Origin: Thioclava sediminum
GTDB taxonomy: Bacteria > Pseudomonadota > Alphaproteobacteria > Rhodobacterales > Rhodobacteraceae
Assembly: GCF_002020355.1 (NCBI RefSeq)
Contig: NZ_MPZV01000001.1
Coordinates: 124,001-188,000, forward strand
Reading direction: 5' to 3'
DNA: 64,000 nt
The notes under the pieces were generated by a model. The model saw nothing but the letters and a program-made list of their open reading frames with translations. It was not told where the DNA came from and searched no databases. The number at the start of each line of letters is the position of its first letter. Positions within the stretch are counted from its first letter, which is position 1. Positions 34,357-42,957 of the stretch are shown piece after piece. The position numbers were made by a program, and so were the translations under genes.

Positions 34357-35063
34357 CGACGCTGCGCATCGCCGAGATTTTCGGCCCGACCATTCAGGGC
34401 GAAGGCGCGCTGATCGGCGAGCCCACGCTCTTCGTGCGCGCGGGCGGCTGCGATTACCGCTGTTCGTGGTGCGACAGCCTCCACGCGGTGGACAGCGCCT
34501 ATCGCCACACATGGGCACCGATGAGTTCCGAGGAAGTCTGGGCGGAGCTGCGCCGCCTGTCGGGCGACCGCCCGCTGACGATCTCGCTCAGCGGAGGCAA
34601 CCCGGCCATTCAGGATTTCGGACCGCTGATCGCGCTCGGGCGAGCCGCCGGCTACCGCTTCGCCTGCGAGACGCAGGGCTCCGTTGCGCGACCGTGGTTC
34701 GGCGATCTCGAGACGCTGGTGCTGTCGCCCAAGCCGCCCTCGAGCGGAGAGCAGGTCGATTGGGACGCCTTTGCCGATTGCGTGGCAGCCGGACACTCGG
34801 CCCGTAGTACCGTGATGAAGATCGTGATCTTCGACCGCGCGGATTACGATTGGGCGAAGGACGCCCATGCCCGCCACCCGGATCTGCCGCTCTATCTTCA
34901 GCCGGGCAATCCCGAGGTCGACCCGGAGGTTCCGGTCGATCCGCAGGGTCTGGCCGACCGGCTTGGCTGGCTGACCGACACCACTATGGCGGATAACTGG
35001 TTTGCGCCCCGTATTCTGCCGCAGCTTCATGTTCTGATCTGGGGCAACAAGCGCGGCGTTTGA
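34353..35063 (+). CDS. queE: 7-carboxy-7-deazaguanine synthase
   Basis: 236 residues; radical SAM enzyme that contracts the pterin ring. The cluster motif is CDYRCSWCD (CX3CX2C), preceded by [28 protein letters not shown] and CETQGS are also family-typical. Starts within the queD stop. Completes a preQ0 pathway set; GTP cyclohydrolase and the later queuosine enzymes are elsewhere. Confidence 0.95.
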   Translation: MTTLRIAEIFGPTIQGEGALIGEPTLFVRAGGCDYRCSWCDSLHAVDSAYRHTWAPMSSEEVWAELRRLSGDRPLTISLSGGNPAIQDFGPLIALGRAAGYRFACETQGSVARPWFGDLETLVLSPKPPSSGEQVDWDAFADCVAAGHSARSTVMKIVIFDRADYDWAKDAHARHPDLPLYLQPGNPEVDPEVPVDPQGLADRLGWLTDTTMADNWFAPRILPQLHVLIWGNKRGV

Positions 35064-35070
35064 TCCACCT

Positions 35071-35108
35071 CGGGTCGGACGCCCCGAACATCATTCGGGC
35101 GCGACCCG
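35071..35108. terminator. Hairpin between convergent queE and histidine kinase gene
   Basis: CGGGTCG (35071-35077) pairs with CGACCCG (35102-35108), with an inner CGAA/TTCG-containing stem. It lies between two converging genes and may end both transcripts. There is no long T-run on either side, so the call rests on the stem and position. Confidence 0.55.
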
Positions 35109-35110
35109 CG

Positions 35111-37219
35111 TCACGCAGCGGTACGGTTTGCGAAACTCGTGACGCGACGCACCATTTCGTCGAAATCGAACGGCTTCAGCAAGACTTCAGTATCCGTAAG
35201 CGTCGTGGCCGTTGCCGCTTCCTCGTCATACCCGGTCATGAACATCACTCTGAGATCTTCTCGCGCCTCTCGCGCCCGGGCTGCGAGTTCCCGGCCCGTC
35301 ATCCCGCCCGGCAAGCCGATATCCGTCAGGAGAAGCGTCACCTCGGGCTGGTCCTGCAGGACCTGAAGCCCGGCCGCCGCATGGGCCGCCTGATAGACCG
35401 TGAAGCCTGCCTCTTCCAACGCCTCCACGACGACGAAACGCACGATTGCCTCATCGTCGACGACGAGGATCGTGTGTCCGCCCCCTGTGGCGGGTTCCTC
35501 ACTGACTGGCAGGTCCTCTTCGGCGCGCGCGACCGTCTCGACCGAGCGCGGAAGGAAGATGTTCACGGTCGTCCCCTTGCCCAGTTCGGAGTCGATCGTC
35601 GCGCATCCGCCGCTTTGGCGCGCGAACCCGTAGACCATCGAAAGCCCGAGGCCGGTGCCCTTCTCGCTGGGCTTCGTCGTGAAATAGGGATCGAAGGCTT
35701 TCGAGATTTCCTCCGAAGTCATTCCCGTTCCGGTGTCGTGCACGGACAGCCGCAGGTAGTCGCCGGGCGGAAGCTCCGAGTTCTCGGTCTCGATGGCCTC
35801 GTTGGTCGTGCTGATCGTGATCGTGCCACCATCGGGCATCGCATCGCGCGAATTGATGCACAGATTGAGAAGCGCGCTCTCAAGCTGGTTCGGGTCGACC
35901 ATCGCGGGCCAAGCCTCCCCGTCGCCCTCCGCCCTTACCAGAATATGCGGCCCGATGGTGTGCCGCATCAGGTCTTCCATGCTGCGGACCAGCTGCGGCA
36001 CGTCGGTGGGCTTGGGCATCAGCGACTGCTGACGCGAGAAGGCGAGCAAACGCTGCGTGACGCTGGCTGCCCGCTCGGTCGACGCTTGCGCGGCTTCGAG
36101 ATAGCGCAGGATTTCCTCGCGACGCCCGTCTTCGAGCCGCTTTGCGACGAAGTCGAGCGACCCGGAAATCGCCGTGAGGAGATTGTTGAAATCGTGGGCG
36201 AGCCCCCCGGTCAACTGCCCGACGGCCTCCATTTTCTGGGCCTGCCGGAGCTCTCCCTCCCGCTGCATGAGCTTCGCGGTCTGCTCTTCGACGCGCTGCT
36301 CCAGCGTTTCATTCAGCTTGGACAGCTCGGCCGCCGCCTTGTCGCGCTCTTCGAGAATGGCGCGCCGGTCATCGAGATCCATCAGAACGCCTGCGAAGAT
36401 GCGCGGCGTTTCGGCCTCCATCCGGCCATTGGCTTCGACCCAGTGATACAGCCCGTCGGCCCGCTTGACGCGAAACTGATATGCATACGGCGTCGTCTGC
36501 TGCGTGGCGCGATCGATCGCCGCCATCAGCCCCGGCTTGTCGTCCTCATGAACGTTCACGACAATCTGGTCGATCGTCAGACCTGCAGCGCCCTGCGCGG
36601 GATCGAGCCCCATGCTGCGCGAGAATTCTTCATCGAGATCGAAGGTTTCGCTGTCGAGATACCAGACCCAGGTGCCAAGGATCGCCCCGGCCGAGAGCGC
36701 GCGTGCGATGTGACGCGCGTTTTTTTCCGCGCGGCGCTGGCTGTCCCGTAGCTCGCGCTCTTTCCGTTTGCGTTCGGTGATATCGCGAAACAGAACCGCG
36801 ACCTGCGCCTTCGCGGCGGGCTCCACCCGCGTCGCGGAGACCTCGACGTGGCGCCCAACCTCGACAAATTCGCGCTCGAACCTCAGGGGCTCCCCGGTTC
36901 TGAGCACTTCGCCGTAGATTTTGACCCACTCGGCCCCGTCTTGCGGTGCGACATCGAACACGGTCTTGCCGACGATACCATCGATCCCGGTATGTCTTTC
37001 GTAACCGGAATTGGCTTCGATATGGACATAATCGCTGAGGGGGCCTCTGGGACCGTCGATGAACTGGATGACGCAGAATCCGTCATCGATCAGCTCCATC
37101 AGGGCCTTGTAGCCGGCATCAGGAGCCGCGTCGTCCTCAGTTCCGCGCGCATCACGCCGGAAAGCTTCTTGCCAAGTCACATAAGATCCAATGCAGGTAA
37201 GTGCGTCTCCACCACGCAT
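35111..37219 (-). CDS. Hybrid sensor histidine kinase (PAS-PAS-HisKA-HATPase-receiver)
   Basis: 702 residues, no membrane segment, so a cytoplasmic sensor. PAS 1 about 35-155 (ends LFRDITERKRKEREL), PAS 2 about 175-290, a coiled coil (290-330), HisKA with the phospho-accepting His343 in GGLAHDFNNLL, HATPase with NLCINSRDAMPDGG and TGTGMTSEEI, and a C-terminal receiver with ILVVDDE, acceptor Asp in LLLTDIGLPG and Lys in LLKPFDF. The PAS domains show no LOV-type cysteine motif. No cognate regulator is adjacent. Start: the ATG at 37219, with a GTG one codon earlier. Confidence 0.92.
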   Translation of the reverse strand: MRGGDALTCIGSYVTWQEAFRRDARGTEDDAAPDAGYKALMELIDDGFCVIQFIDGPRGPLSDYVHIEANSGYERHTGIDGIVGKTVFDVAPQDGAEWVKIYGEVLRTGEPLRFEREFVEVGRHVEVSATRVEPAAKAQVAVLFRDITERKRKERELRDSQRRAEKNARHIARALSAGAILGTWVWYLDSETFDLDEEFSRSMGLDPAQGAAGLTIDQIVVNVHEDDKPGLMAAIDRATQQTTPYAYQFRVKRADGLYHWVEANGRMEAETPRIFAGVLMDLDDRRAILEERDKAAAELSKLNETLEQRVEEQTAKLMQREGELRQAQKMEAVGQLTGGLAHDFNNLLTAISGSLDFVAKRLEDGRREEILRYLEAAQASTERAASVTQRLLAFSRQQSLMPKPTDVPQLVRSMEDLMRHTIGPHILVRAEGDGEAWPAMVDPNQLESALLNLCINSRDAMPDGGTITISTTNEAIETENSELPPGDYLRLSVHDTGTGMTSEEISKAFDPYFTTKPSEKGTGLGLSMVYGFARQSGGCATIDSELGKGTTVNIFLPRSVETVARAEEDLPVSEEPATGGGHTILVVDDEAIVRFVVVEALEEAGFTVYQAAHAAAGLQVLQDQPEVTLLLTDIGLPGGMTGRELAARAREAREDLRVMFMTGYDEEAATATTLTDTEVLLKPFDFDEMVRRVTSFANRTAA

Positions 37220-37298
37220 CACAAGTATAGCTTTTCCTTAATCTTACAAACATGTTTCGGTCACATAAAAAAAGGTGGACGAATTGCCGCGAGAAAAA

Positions 37299-37308
37299 TT
37301 ATCTATAA
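37299..37308 (+). promoter_or_regulatory. BioR box at the bioR start
   Basis: TTATCTATAA, the palindromic alphaproteobacterial BioR site, ends four bases before the bioR ATG. Binding here would block bioR itself. No Shine-Dalgarno fits between box and ATG, so the message may be leaderless or weakly translated. Confidence 0.88.
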
Positions 37309-37311
37309 AGC

Positions 37312-37980
37312 ATGACGGATACACCCCATGAAACACATTCGCAGCGCATCGCGCGGATACTTTCGGATCGCATCATTTCCGGTGAGATTCCGCCCGGCGC
37401 CCGCTTGAGACAGGACCATATCGCGAGCGAGTTCGGCGCGAGCCACGTCCCGGTGCGCGAAGCCTTTCGCGAATTGCAGGCACGCGGATTGGCCGAGAGC
37501 GAAGCGCGCCGCGGCTTTCGTGTGACCGAGTTCGACGTGGCCGAACTGCGCGAAGTGGCGGAGATGCGCGCCAGCCTCGAACCCTTGGCGCTGCGCCATG
37601 CGGCCCCAAACATGACACGCGCGATTCTCCTGAAAGCTGAACAGGTTACGCGGATCGGAGACAGCGCCAGAACCGTCCGTGACTGGGAGGCCGCGAACCG
37701 TCAATTCCACCAGTTGATCCTGACACCCTGCGGGATGCCACGACTTCTGGAGACGATCGACAATCTGCAGACGACCAGCGCACGCTTCCTTTTCGCCGCC
37801 TGGCGCCGCGACTGGGAAGCCCGCTCGGACCATGACCACCGGATCATCATTACCGCCCTCCACAAGGGACAGACAGACCTGGCCTGCGCAACCTTGGCAC
37901 GCCATGTCGGCTGGATAGGAAAACGCAAGTCATCGATAAAAAATGCCGAAGCACACGAGACTTACGTGATTTCTGGCTAA
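37312..37980 (+). CDS. bioR: GntR-family biotin repressor BioR
   Basis: 222 residues, FadR-type GntR regulator: winged helix around ARLRQDHIASEFGASHVPVREAFRE and an FCD-type helical C-terminal domain (EMRASLEPLALRHA, HDHRIIITALHKG). It is identified as BioR because it heads a bioY-bioB unit and has TTATCTATAA sites both before itself and before bioY. BioR proteins of alphaproteobacteria repress biotin uptake and synthesis genes. Confidence 0.92.
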   Translation: MTDTPHETHSQRIARILSDRIISGEIPPGARLRQDHIASEFGASHVPVREAFRELQARGLAESEARRGFRVTEFDVAELREVAEMRASLEPLALRHAAPNMTRAILLKAEQVTRIGDSARTVRDWEAANRQFHQLILTPCGMPRLLETIDNLQTTSARFLFAAWRRDWEARSDHDHRIIITALHKGQTDLACATLARHVGWIGKRKSSIKNAEAHETYVISG

Positions 37981-37990
37981 TTATCTATAA
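37981..37990 (+). promoter_or_regulatory. BioR box before bioY
   Basis: A second exact TTATCTATAA starts one base after the bioR stop and 75 bases before bioY. A weaker relative, TCATAGATAG, follows at 38024-38033, and a TTGATA (37997-38002) could be a -35 element between them. Indicates a separate, BioR-controlled promoter for bioYB. Confidence 0.88.
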
Positions 37991-38064
37991 CTTTAATTGA
38001 TAGCTCCGGATGTGCCTGCATAGTCATAGATAGAAATTCCAACTATCGACTGAGGACAGGTTCA

Positions 38065-38619
38065 ATGACGGTTTTCGACACTTCCCAGAAGCTCACTCAC
38101 ACTCTCTGGCGCGGCCTTGGCGTCGCGCTTTGCGGCGCTGCCCTGATCACACTCGGCGCGAAGCTTCAGGTGCCTTTCTGGCCCGTGCCGATGACTTTGC
38201 ACACGCTTGCGGTCTTCTTCATAGCAGCGAGCGTCGGCCCCAGAATGGCGGCTGCCGCAATGGCCACCTATCTCATGATGGGCGCTATGGGAGCGCCGGT
38301 CTTCTCGGGCACACCCGAGCGCGGCATCGGACTGGCCTACATGATGGGACCAACCGGGGGCTACCTGCTGGGCTTTCTGCTGGCGGCGCCCATGATCAGC
38401 GTGCTCGCACAAGGTCGAGGCTGGCTCGGCAGAGCGCTGGCGATGCTTGCAGGGCTGATCGTGGTCTATGCCGCGGGCCTCGCCTGGCTCGCCAATTTCG
38501 TGCCCGCGTCAAAACTTCTCGCAACCGGCGTCGTGCCGTTCGTTCCCGGGGATCTGGTCAAGATCGCAATTGCCAGCGGTCTCGCAACAGGCCTCACTCG
38601 CCTGAAGGAGCGCGCGTAA
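38065..38619 (+). CDS. bioY: Biotin transporter BioY
   Basis: 184 residues, five to six membrane segments; substrate-binding S-component for biotin. Family signatures: [28 protein letters not shown] and [14 protein letters not shown]. No bioM/bioN energy module is adjacent, so it either works alone or uses components encoded elsewhere. Followed within three bases by bioB. Confidence 0.95.
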   Translation: MTVFDTSQKLTHTLWRGLGVALCGAALITLGAKLQVPFWPVPMTLHTLAVFFIAASVGPRMAAAAMATYLMMGAMGAPVFSGTPERGIGLAYMMGPTGGYLLGFLLAAPMISVLAQGRGWLGRALAMLAGLIVVYAAGLAWLANFVPASKLLATGVVPFVPGDLVKIAIASGLATGLTRLKERA

Positions 38620-38621
38620 TC

Positions 38622-39608
38622 ATGGCGGGAGGCATCAGAAACGATTGGAGCATGGCGCAGGCGAAAGCGATCCACGACCTGCCCTTCCCCGAGCTTCTTC
38701 ACCGGGCGCAAACGGTTCACCGCGCCCATTTCGACCCGAGCGCGATCGAAACCGCGAGCCTGCTGTCGATCAAGACCGGCGGCTGCCCGGAAGATTGCGG
38801 GTATTGCTCCCAATCCGCGCATTACGAGACCGGCGTGAAAGCCACCAAGCTGATGAAGACCGAAGAGGTTCTGAGCGCGGCACGACGCGCGAAGGCCTCA
38901 GGTGCGCAACGGTTCTGCATGGGCGCGGCGTGGCGCAGCCCGAAGGATCGCGACATGGATGCGCTGTGCGAGATGGTGCGCGGCGTCTCCGATCTGGGGT
39001 TGGAGACCTGCATGACGTTGGGCATGCTCTCGCCGCAGCAGGTCGAGAAGCTGAAGGCGGCGGGGCTGGATTTCTACAACCACAACATCGACACGTCGCC
39101 GGACTATTACCAGGAGATCGCGACGACCCGCACCATGGAGGATCGACTCGATACGGTCGAAAATGTGCGCAAAGGCGGCATTCGGGTCTGTTGCGGTGGG
39201 ATCTTGGGCATGGGCGAGGCCGAGGCGGATCGGATCGCCATGCTGGTGACGCTCGCCACCCTGCCCGCGCACCCGGACAGCGTGCCGATCAACCTCTGGA
39301 ACGAGATCGACGGCGTGCCGGTGCAAAAGAATGCCGAGCCGGTCGACCCTTTCGCGCTGGTGCGGGTCGTCGCACTTGCGCGGATCCTGATGCCCGCGTC
39401 GGTGGTGCGGCTTTCGGCAGGCCGCACCGGGATGAGCGACGCGTGGCAGGCGCTGTGCTTCCTCGCGGGCGCGAACTCGATTTTCGTGGGAGATCAGCTT
39501 CTGACCACGGATAACCCCGCAGCCTGGAAAGATCAGGATCTGTTGGCGCGGCTGGGCATGCATGTGGCCCCCGCGAAGCCGCGTGTCGAGCCGGCACCCG
39601 TGGCTTGA
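38622..39608 (+). CDS. bioB: Biotin synthase
   Basis: 328 residues; radical SAM enzyme inserting sulphur into dethiobiotin. The [4Fe-4S] motif is [11 protein letters not shown] (CX3CX2C); [18 protein letters not shown] and [10 protein letters not shown] are typical. The ATG at 38622 follows the bioY stop; an in-frame ATG at 38652 is an alternative. Other biotin genes (bioA, D, F) are not in the window. Confidence 0.96.
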   Translation: MAGGIRNDWSMAQAKAIHDLPFPELLHRAQTVHRAHFDPSAIETASLLSIKTGGCPEDCGYCSQSAHYETGVKATKLMKTEEVLSAARRAKASGAQRFCMGAAWRSPKDRDMDALCEMVRGVSDLGLETCMTLGMLSPQQVEKLKAAGLDFYNHNIDTSPDYYQEIATTRTMEDRLDTVENVRKGGIRVCCGGILGMGEAEADRIAMLVTLATLPAHPDSVPINLWNEIDGVPVQKNAEPVDPFALVRVVALARILMPASVVRLSAGRTGMSDAWQALCFLAGANSIFVGDQLLTTDNPAAWKDQDLLARLGMHVAPAKPRVEPAPVA

Positions 39609-39616
39609 GCGCGCGA

Positions 39617-39643
39617 CCGTCTCGGGCAACTCGCCCGAGACGG
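39617..39643. terminator. Hairpin between convergent bioB and ppsA
   Basis: CCGTCTCGGGC (39617-39627) and GCCCGAGACGG (39633-39643) form an 11-pair stem with a five-base loop, eight bases after the bioB stop and 34 bases from the ppsA stop. Likely a shared terminator, though T-runs are poor. Confidence 0.7.
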
Positions 39644-39676
39644 TTAACGGAAGCATCCCGTGAGCTCACGCTCAGA

Positions 39677-42064
39677 TCAGCGCTGACCTTCCGCCTCGGC
39701 AACATGGCCTTTGACCTTCAGGAAGCTGTCCGGCGTCACCGAGATCGAGTCGATCCCGAACTCCACCAACCTGCGGGCGAATTCCGGGTAGTTCGACGGC
39801 GCCTGACCGCAGAGCCCGACCTTCGCGCCCACGCCATGCGCTCTTTCGATGACGCTCCGGATCATCCACTGAACGGCGGCATGCCGTTCGTCGAACAAGG
39901 GCGCGAGCCGGTCGCTGTCGCGGTCGATGCCCAAGGTCAGCTGCGTCAGATCGTTCGACCCGATGGAGAAACCGTCGAAGCGCTTGGCGAATTCCTCGGC
40001 AAGGATGACATTCGAGGGCACTTCGCACATCACGTAGATCTGCAGCCCGTTGGCGCCGCGCACCAGCCCTTCCTCGGCCATCACCGCCAGCACGCGGTCG
40101 GCCTCCTCGGGCGTGCGGCAGAACGGAACCATCACCAGCACATTGTCGAAGCCTGCCTCTTCGCGCAGCCGCCGGATCGCCCGGCATTCGAGCCGGAACC
40201 CCTCGACATAGGCGGGATCGTAATAGCGCGAGGCGCCGCGCCAGCCGATCATCGGGTTGGATTCCACCGGCTCGAATTGCCGCCCGCCCAAGAGGTCGGC
40301 ATATTCGTTCGTCTTGAAATCGCTCAGCCGCAGGATCATCGGGTTCGGATAGGCCACGGCGGCGATCCGGGAGAGCCCCAGCGCCAATTGATCGACGAAA
40401 TACTCGGCCTTGTCCTCGTATCCCCTTGTGAGCGTTTCGATTTCCTCCCGCACGTCCGTCTCACGGATATCGGAGAAGTGCAGCAGCGCCATTGGATGGA
40501 CCCGGATCGTGTTCGAGATCACGAATTCCATCCGCGCCAGACCGACACCGTCGATCGGCAGCCGCCACCAGCGCGCGGCAATGGCCGGGTTGGCGAGGTT
40601 GAGCATGACTTTGGTCTTGGTTTCCGGCACCGCGTCGAGGTTCAGATCTTCGACCGTGAACTCGGCAAATCCGTCATAGACCAGACCTTCGTCCCCTTCG
40701 GCACAGCAGACGGTCACCTCCTGCTCGTCATGCAGCACATGGGTGGCATCGCCACAGCCGACGATGGCGGGCACGCCCAATTCGCGGCTGACGATGGCGG
40801 CGTGGCTGGTTCTGCCCCCGTGATCGGTGATGATGGCAGAGGCTCGTTTCATGACAGGCACCCAGTCGGGGTCCGTCGTCGAGGTGACGAGGACCGAGCC
40901 GTCCACGAAATCGTCGATATCCTTGACGTCTTCGATCAGGCAGACCCGCCCGGTGGCGATCTGCTCGCCGACCGACAGGCCGCTGACGACGACCGGACCG
41001 TGCGTGCCGATGGTGTAGCGCCGCAAGGACCCCGCAGAGACCCGCGACTGTACCGTCTCGGGGCGCGCCTGCACGATGTAAAGCTTGCCCGTGACGCCGT
41101 CTTTCGCCCATTCCATATCCATCGGCTGCCCGTAATGCGCTTCGATGGTGGCCGCTTGTTGCGCGAGGTCGAGCACCTCGTCATCCGACAGGACGAACTT
41201 CCCGCGCTCGGCTTTCGAGGTCGGCACGTTGCGCACCGGGCTCGGGGCGTCCGGCCCGGCATAGATCATCTTGATCTCTTTCGCCCCGAGCTTCTTCTCG
41301 ATGATCGGCTTGATCCCAGCCTTCCCGAGGAACGGCTTGTAGACCTGAAACTCGTCCGGCGTCACCGCGCCCTGCACGACATTTTCGCCCAAGCCCCAGG
41401 CCGCGCTGATCAGCACGACCTTGTCGAAGCCGGTTTCCGTGTCGATCGAGAACATCACCCCCGACCCACCGATATCGGAGCGCACCATCTGCTGGACGCC
41501 CACGGAAAGCGCGACATCGAGGTGATTGAACCCTCTGAGCTTGCGATAGGTGATCGCGCGGTCGGTGAAGAGCGAGGCGTAGCACTTGCGGCAGGCGGTC
41601 AGAAGCTCCTCTTCGCCCGCCACGTTGAGATAGGTCTCCTGCTGACCGGCGAAGCTGGCATCGGGGAGGTCTTCGGCCGTCGCGCTCGAGCGCACGGCGA
41701 CGGACACCTCGGGCACCCCTGCCCGCTTCGACAGATCGCGATACGCCTCCCGGATCGCGGCCTCGGTCGAGGCGGGCCAATCGCCCGCCACGATCGTGTC
41801 GCGAATGCTCTGACCCGCGACGTGAAGGCTGATCTTGTCGGCATCGTAATCCGCGAGATAGCCCGCGATGGCCTCGGTCAGATTGTTTTCATCGAGAAAC
41901 ATCCGATAGGCATCGGAAGTGGTGGCGAAGCCCGGCGGGACCTGAATGCCCTTGGCGCCAAGCTCCTGCACCATCTCGCCAAGCGAAGAGTTCTTGCCGC
42001 CCACAAGCGCGACATCCTCGCGGCGTAAGCTATCGAAAGGAATGACTTCTTTCTTCGTGGCCAT
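39677..42064 (-). CDS. ppsA: Phosphoenolpyruvate synthase
   Basis: 795 residues; pyruvate + ATP + water to PEP + AMP + phosphate, the entry of gluconeogenesis from pyruvate. N-terminal pyruvate/ATP-binding domain (VGGKNSSLGEM, AVRSSATAEDLPDASFAGQ), swivelling His domain (GGRTSHAAIVSRELG with the phospho-His) and the PEP/pyruvate TIM barrel (GANGLQIYVMCEVPSN, GSNDLTQLTLGIDRDS, LCGQAPSN). The ATG at 42064 has GGGAGG seven bases upstream. An FNR-type box lies about 60 bases before the start. Confidence 0.96.
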   Translation of the reverse strand: MATKKEVIPFDSLRREDVALVGGKNSSLGEMVQELGAKGIQVPPGFATTSDAYRMFLDENNLTEAIAGYLADYDADKISLHVAGQSIRDTIVAGDWPASTEAAIREAYRDLSKRAGVPEVSVAVRSSATAEDLPDASFAGQQETYLNVAGEEELLTACRKCYASLFTDRAITYRKLRGFNHLDVALSVGVQQMVRSDIGGSGVMFSIDTETGFDKVVLISAAWGLGENVVQGAVTPDEFQVYKPFLGKAGIKPIIEKKLGAKEIKMIYAGPDAPSPVRNVPTSKAERGKFVLSDDEVLDLAQQAATIEAHYGQPMDMEWAKDGVTGKLYIVQARPETVQSRVSAGSLRRYTIGTHGPVVVSGLSVGEQIATGRVCLIEDVKDIDDFVDGSVLVTSTTDPDWVPVMKRASAIITDHGGRTSHAAIVSRELGVPAIVGCGDATHVLHDEQEVTVCCAEGDEGLVYDGFAEFTVEDLNLDAVPETKTKVMLNLANPAIAARWWRLPIDGVGLARMEFVISNTIRVHPMALLHFSDIRETDVREEIETLTRGYEDKAEYFVDQLALGLSRIAAVAYPNPMILRLSDFKTNEYADLLGGRQFEPVESNPMIGWRGASRYYDPAYVEGFRLECRAIRRLREEAGFDNVLVMVPFCRTPEEADRVLAVMAEEGLVRGANGLQIYVMCEVPSNVILAEEFAKRFDGFSIGSNDLTQLTLGIDRDSDRLAPLFDERHAAVQWMIRSVIERAHGVGAKVGLCGQAPSNYPEFARRLVEFGIDSISVTPDSFLKVKGHVAEAEGQR

Positions 42065-42122
42065 GAGCTCGCCTCCCCTGTTTGCACCTGCGGGCACTTT
42101 ATCGCAGAGGCGCATTTTGACC

Positions 42123-42136
42123 TTGATCTTTGTCAA
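42123..42136 (-). promoter_or_regulatory. FNR/CRP-family box upstream of ppsA
   Basis: TTGAT-CTTT-GTCAA on the + strand (TTGAC-AAAG-ATCAA on the minus strand), one mismatch from the FNR/FnrL consensus TTGAT-N4-ATCAA. Lies 59-72 bases upstream of ppsA and also within reach of the divergent B12-riboswitch transcript. Confidence 0.5.
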
Positions 42137-42204
42137 CGCGGGCCCGCCTGTCCCACATCCCCCAATCCGTTCTGGACAGCGCCAGATTTTCCTGCGATCA
42201 AATC

Positions 42205-42380
42205 CGGGATGGTGTCCGGCCCCAAAGGGTCGGCTGAAAAGGGAACACGGTGCGGGCGATGCCCAACTCCGTGACTGCCCCCGCAACTGTAAGCGGCGAG
42301 CGCCACCGGAAACGCCACTGACCTGCAAAGGTTGGGAAGGTCCGGTGAAGCTACGACCCGCGAGTCAGGAGACCTGCCAT
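42205..42380 (+). promoter_or_regulatory. Cobalamin (B12) riboswitch 1
   Basis: Conserved parts on the + strand: AAAAGGGAACACGGTGCGGG at about 42237, GACTGCCCCCGCAACTG and TAAGCGG (42273-42297), the B12-box region CGCCACTG (42313), GTTGGGAAGGTCCGG and the closing GAGTCAGGAGACCTGCC (42362-42378). It precedes a small unknown gene and the betaine-homocysteine methyltransferase. Binding of adenosylcobalamin should lower their expression. Confidence 0.97.
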
Positions 42381-42520
42381 CTCGGATGTGCGCTTAGCGC
42401 ATCTCGGTCACCTTAAACCCGGGCGGGGTGCCCTGGGACGGAGAGACGAGAGATGGACCAGATCGGACCTCGCATATCGCCGTGCCGCGACCACTCCCGC
42501 CCTTTTGCGCGGAGGGCGCG

Positions 42521-42826
42521 ATGCTTTTGGAACGAACGCTTTCACTGCTACAACTCGATATAGGACCGATCTCGCCGCTGCGTGCGCGTGAGCTGGGCAC
42601 GTTGGGCTACATGGAATGGCTCGGCGGGCTGCCGGGCGACATGCCCTATGCGAAGGCGGCGATCACCGCCCATACGCAGGCCTATCCGTTCGGCGCAACC
42701 TCGCCCGCCGTCGCGGTGTTCTGCGAGTTGCTGCTGGACTCCCTGAGCCCGCAGCCTTTCGCCCTGCCGATCGAGATGCCCCCGCCGCTCCGGCGCGGCG
42801 GCGCTCGCGCCCGGCGCGGCCTCTGA
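42521..42826 (+). CDS. Small unknown protein between two riboswitches
   Basis: 101 residues starting MLLERTLSLLQLDIGPISP. No signal peptide or clear membrane segment; the middle reads GYMEWLGGLPGDMPYAKAA and AYPFGATSPAVAVFCELLL, and the tail is Arg-rich. The ATG at 42521 has GGAGGG upstream; a longer frame to 42428 lacks one. It follows B12 riboswitch 1 and precedes the SAH-type element and the methyltransferase. I do not recognise the family; its place suggests a role in B12-independent methionine synthesis or methyl metabolism. Confidence 0.75.
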   Translation: MLLERTLSLLQLDIGPISPLRARELGTLGYMEWLGGLPGDMPYAKAAITAHTQAYPFGATSPAVAVFCELLLDSLSPQPFALPIEMPPPLRRGGARARRGL

Positions 42827-42863
42827 GCCTGTTTTTCGTCTTGCGGTCGCATCCTGCGGCCCG

Positions 42864-42932
42864 GCCGAGGACCATTGCAGCAGGAAACGGCACTCCGTTT
42901 CCTGTGAGGCTCGGCTTTTCCAAACGATGGTC
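42864..42932 (+). promoter_or_regulatory. SAH (S-adenosylhomocysteine) riboswitch
   Basis: P1 GCCGAG (42864-42869) pairs with CTCGGC (42910-42915). Inside are GGACCATTGCAG, a 10-pair hairpin CAGGAAACGG/CCGTTTCCTG (42881-42904) and GAGG. After P1 follows AAACG and then ATGGTC (42927-42932), which pairs with GACCAT (42870-42875) as the pseudoknot. Order and sequence (CCGAGGA, TTGCA, AGGCTCGG, AACG) match the SAH riboswitch. The methyltransferase ATG is 26 bases further on with GAGAGGA as ribosome site. In this class SAH binding raises expression. Confidence 0.87.
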
Positions 42933-42957
42933 ATGGATGAACTGAGAGGATCTCTCC

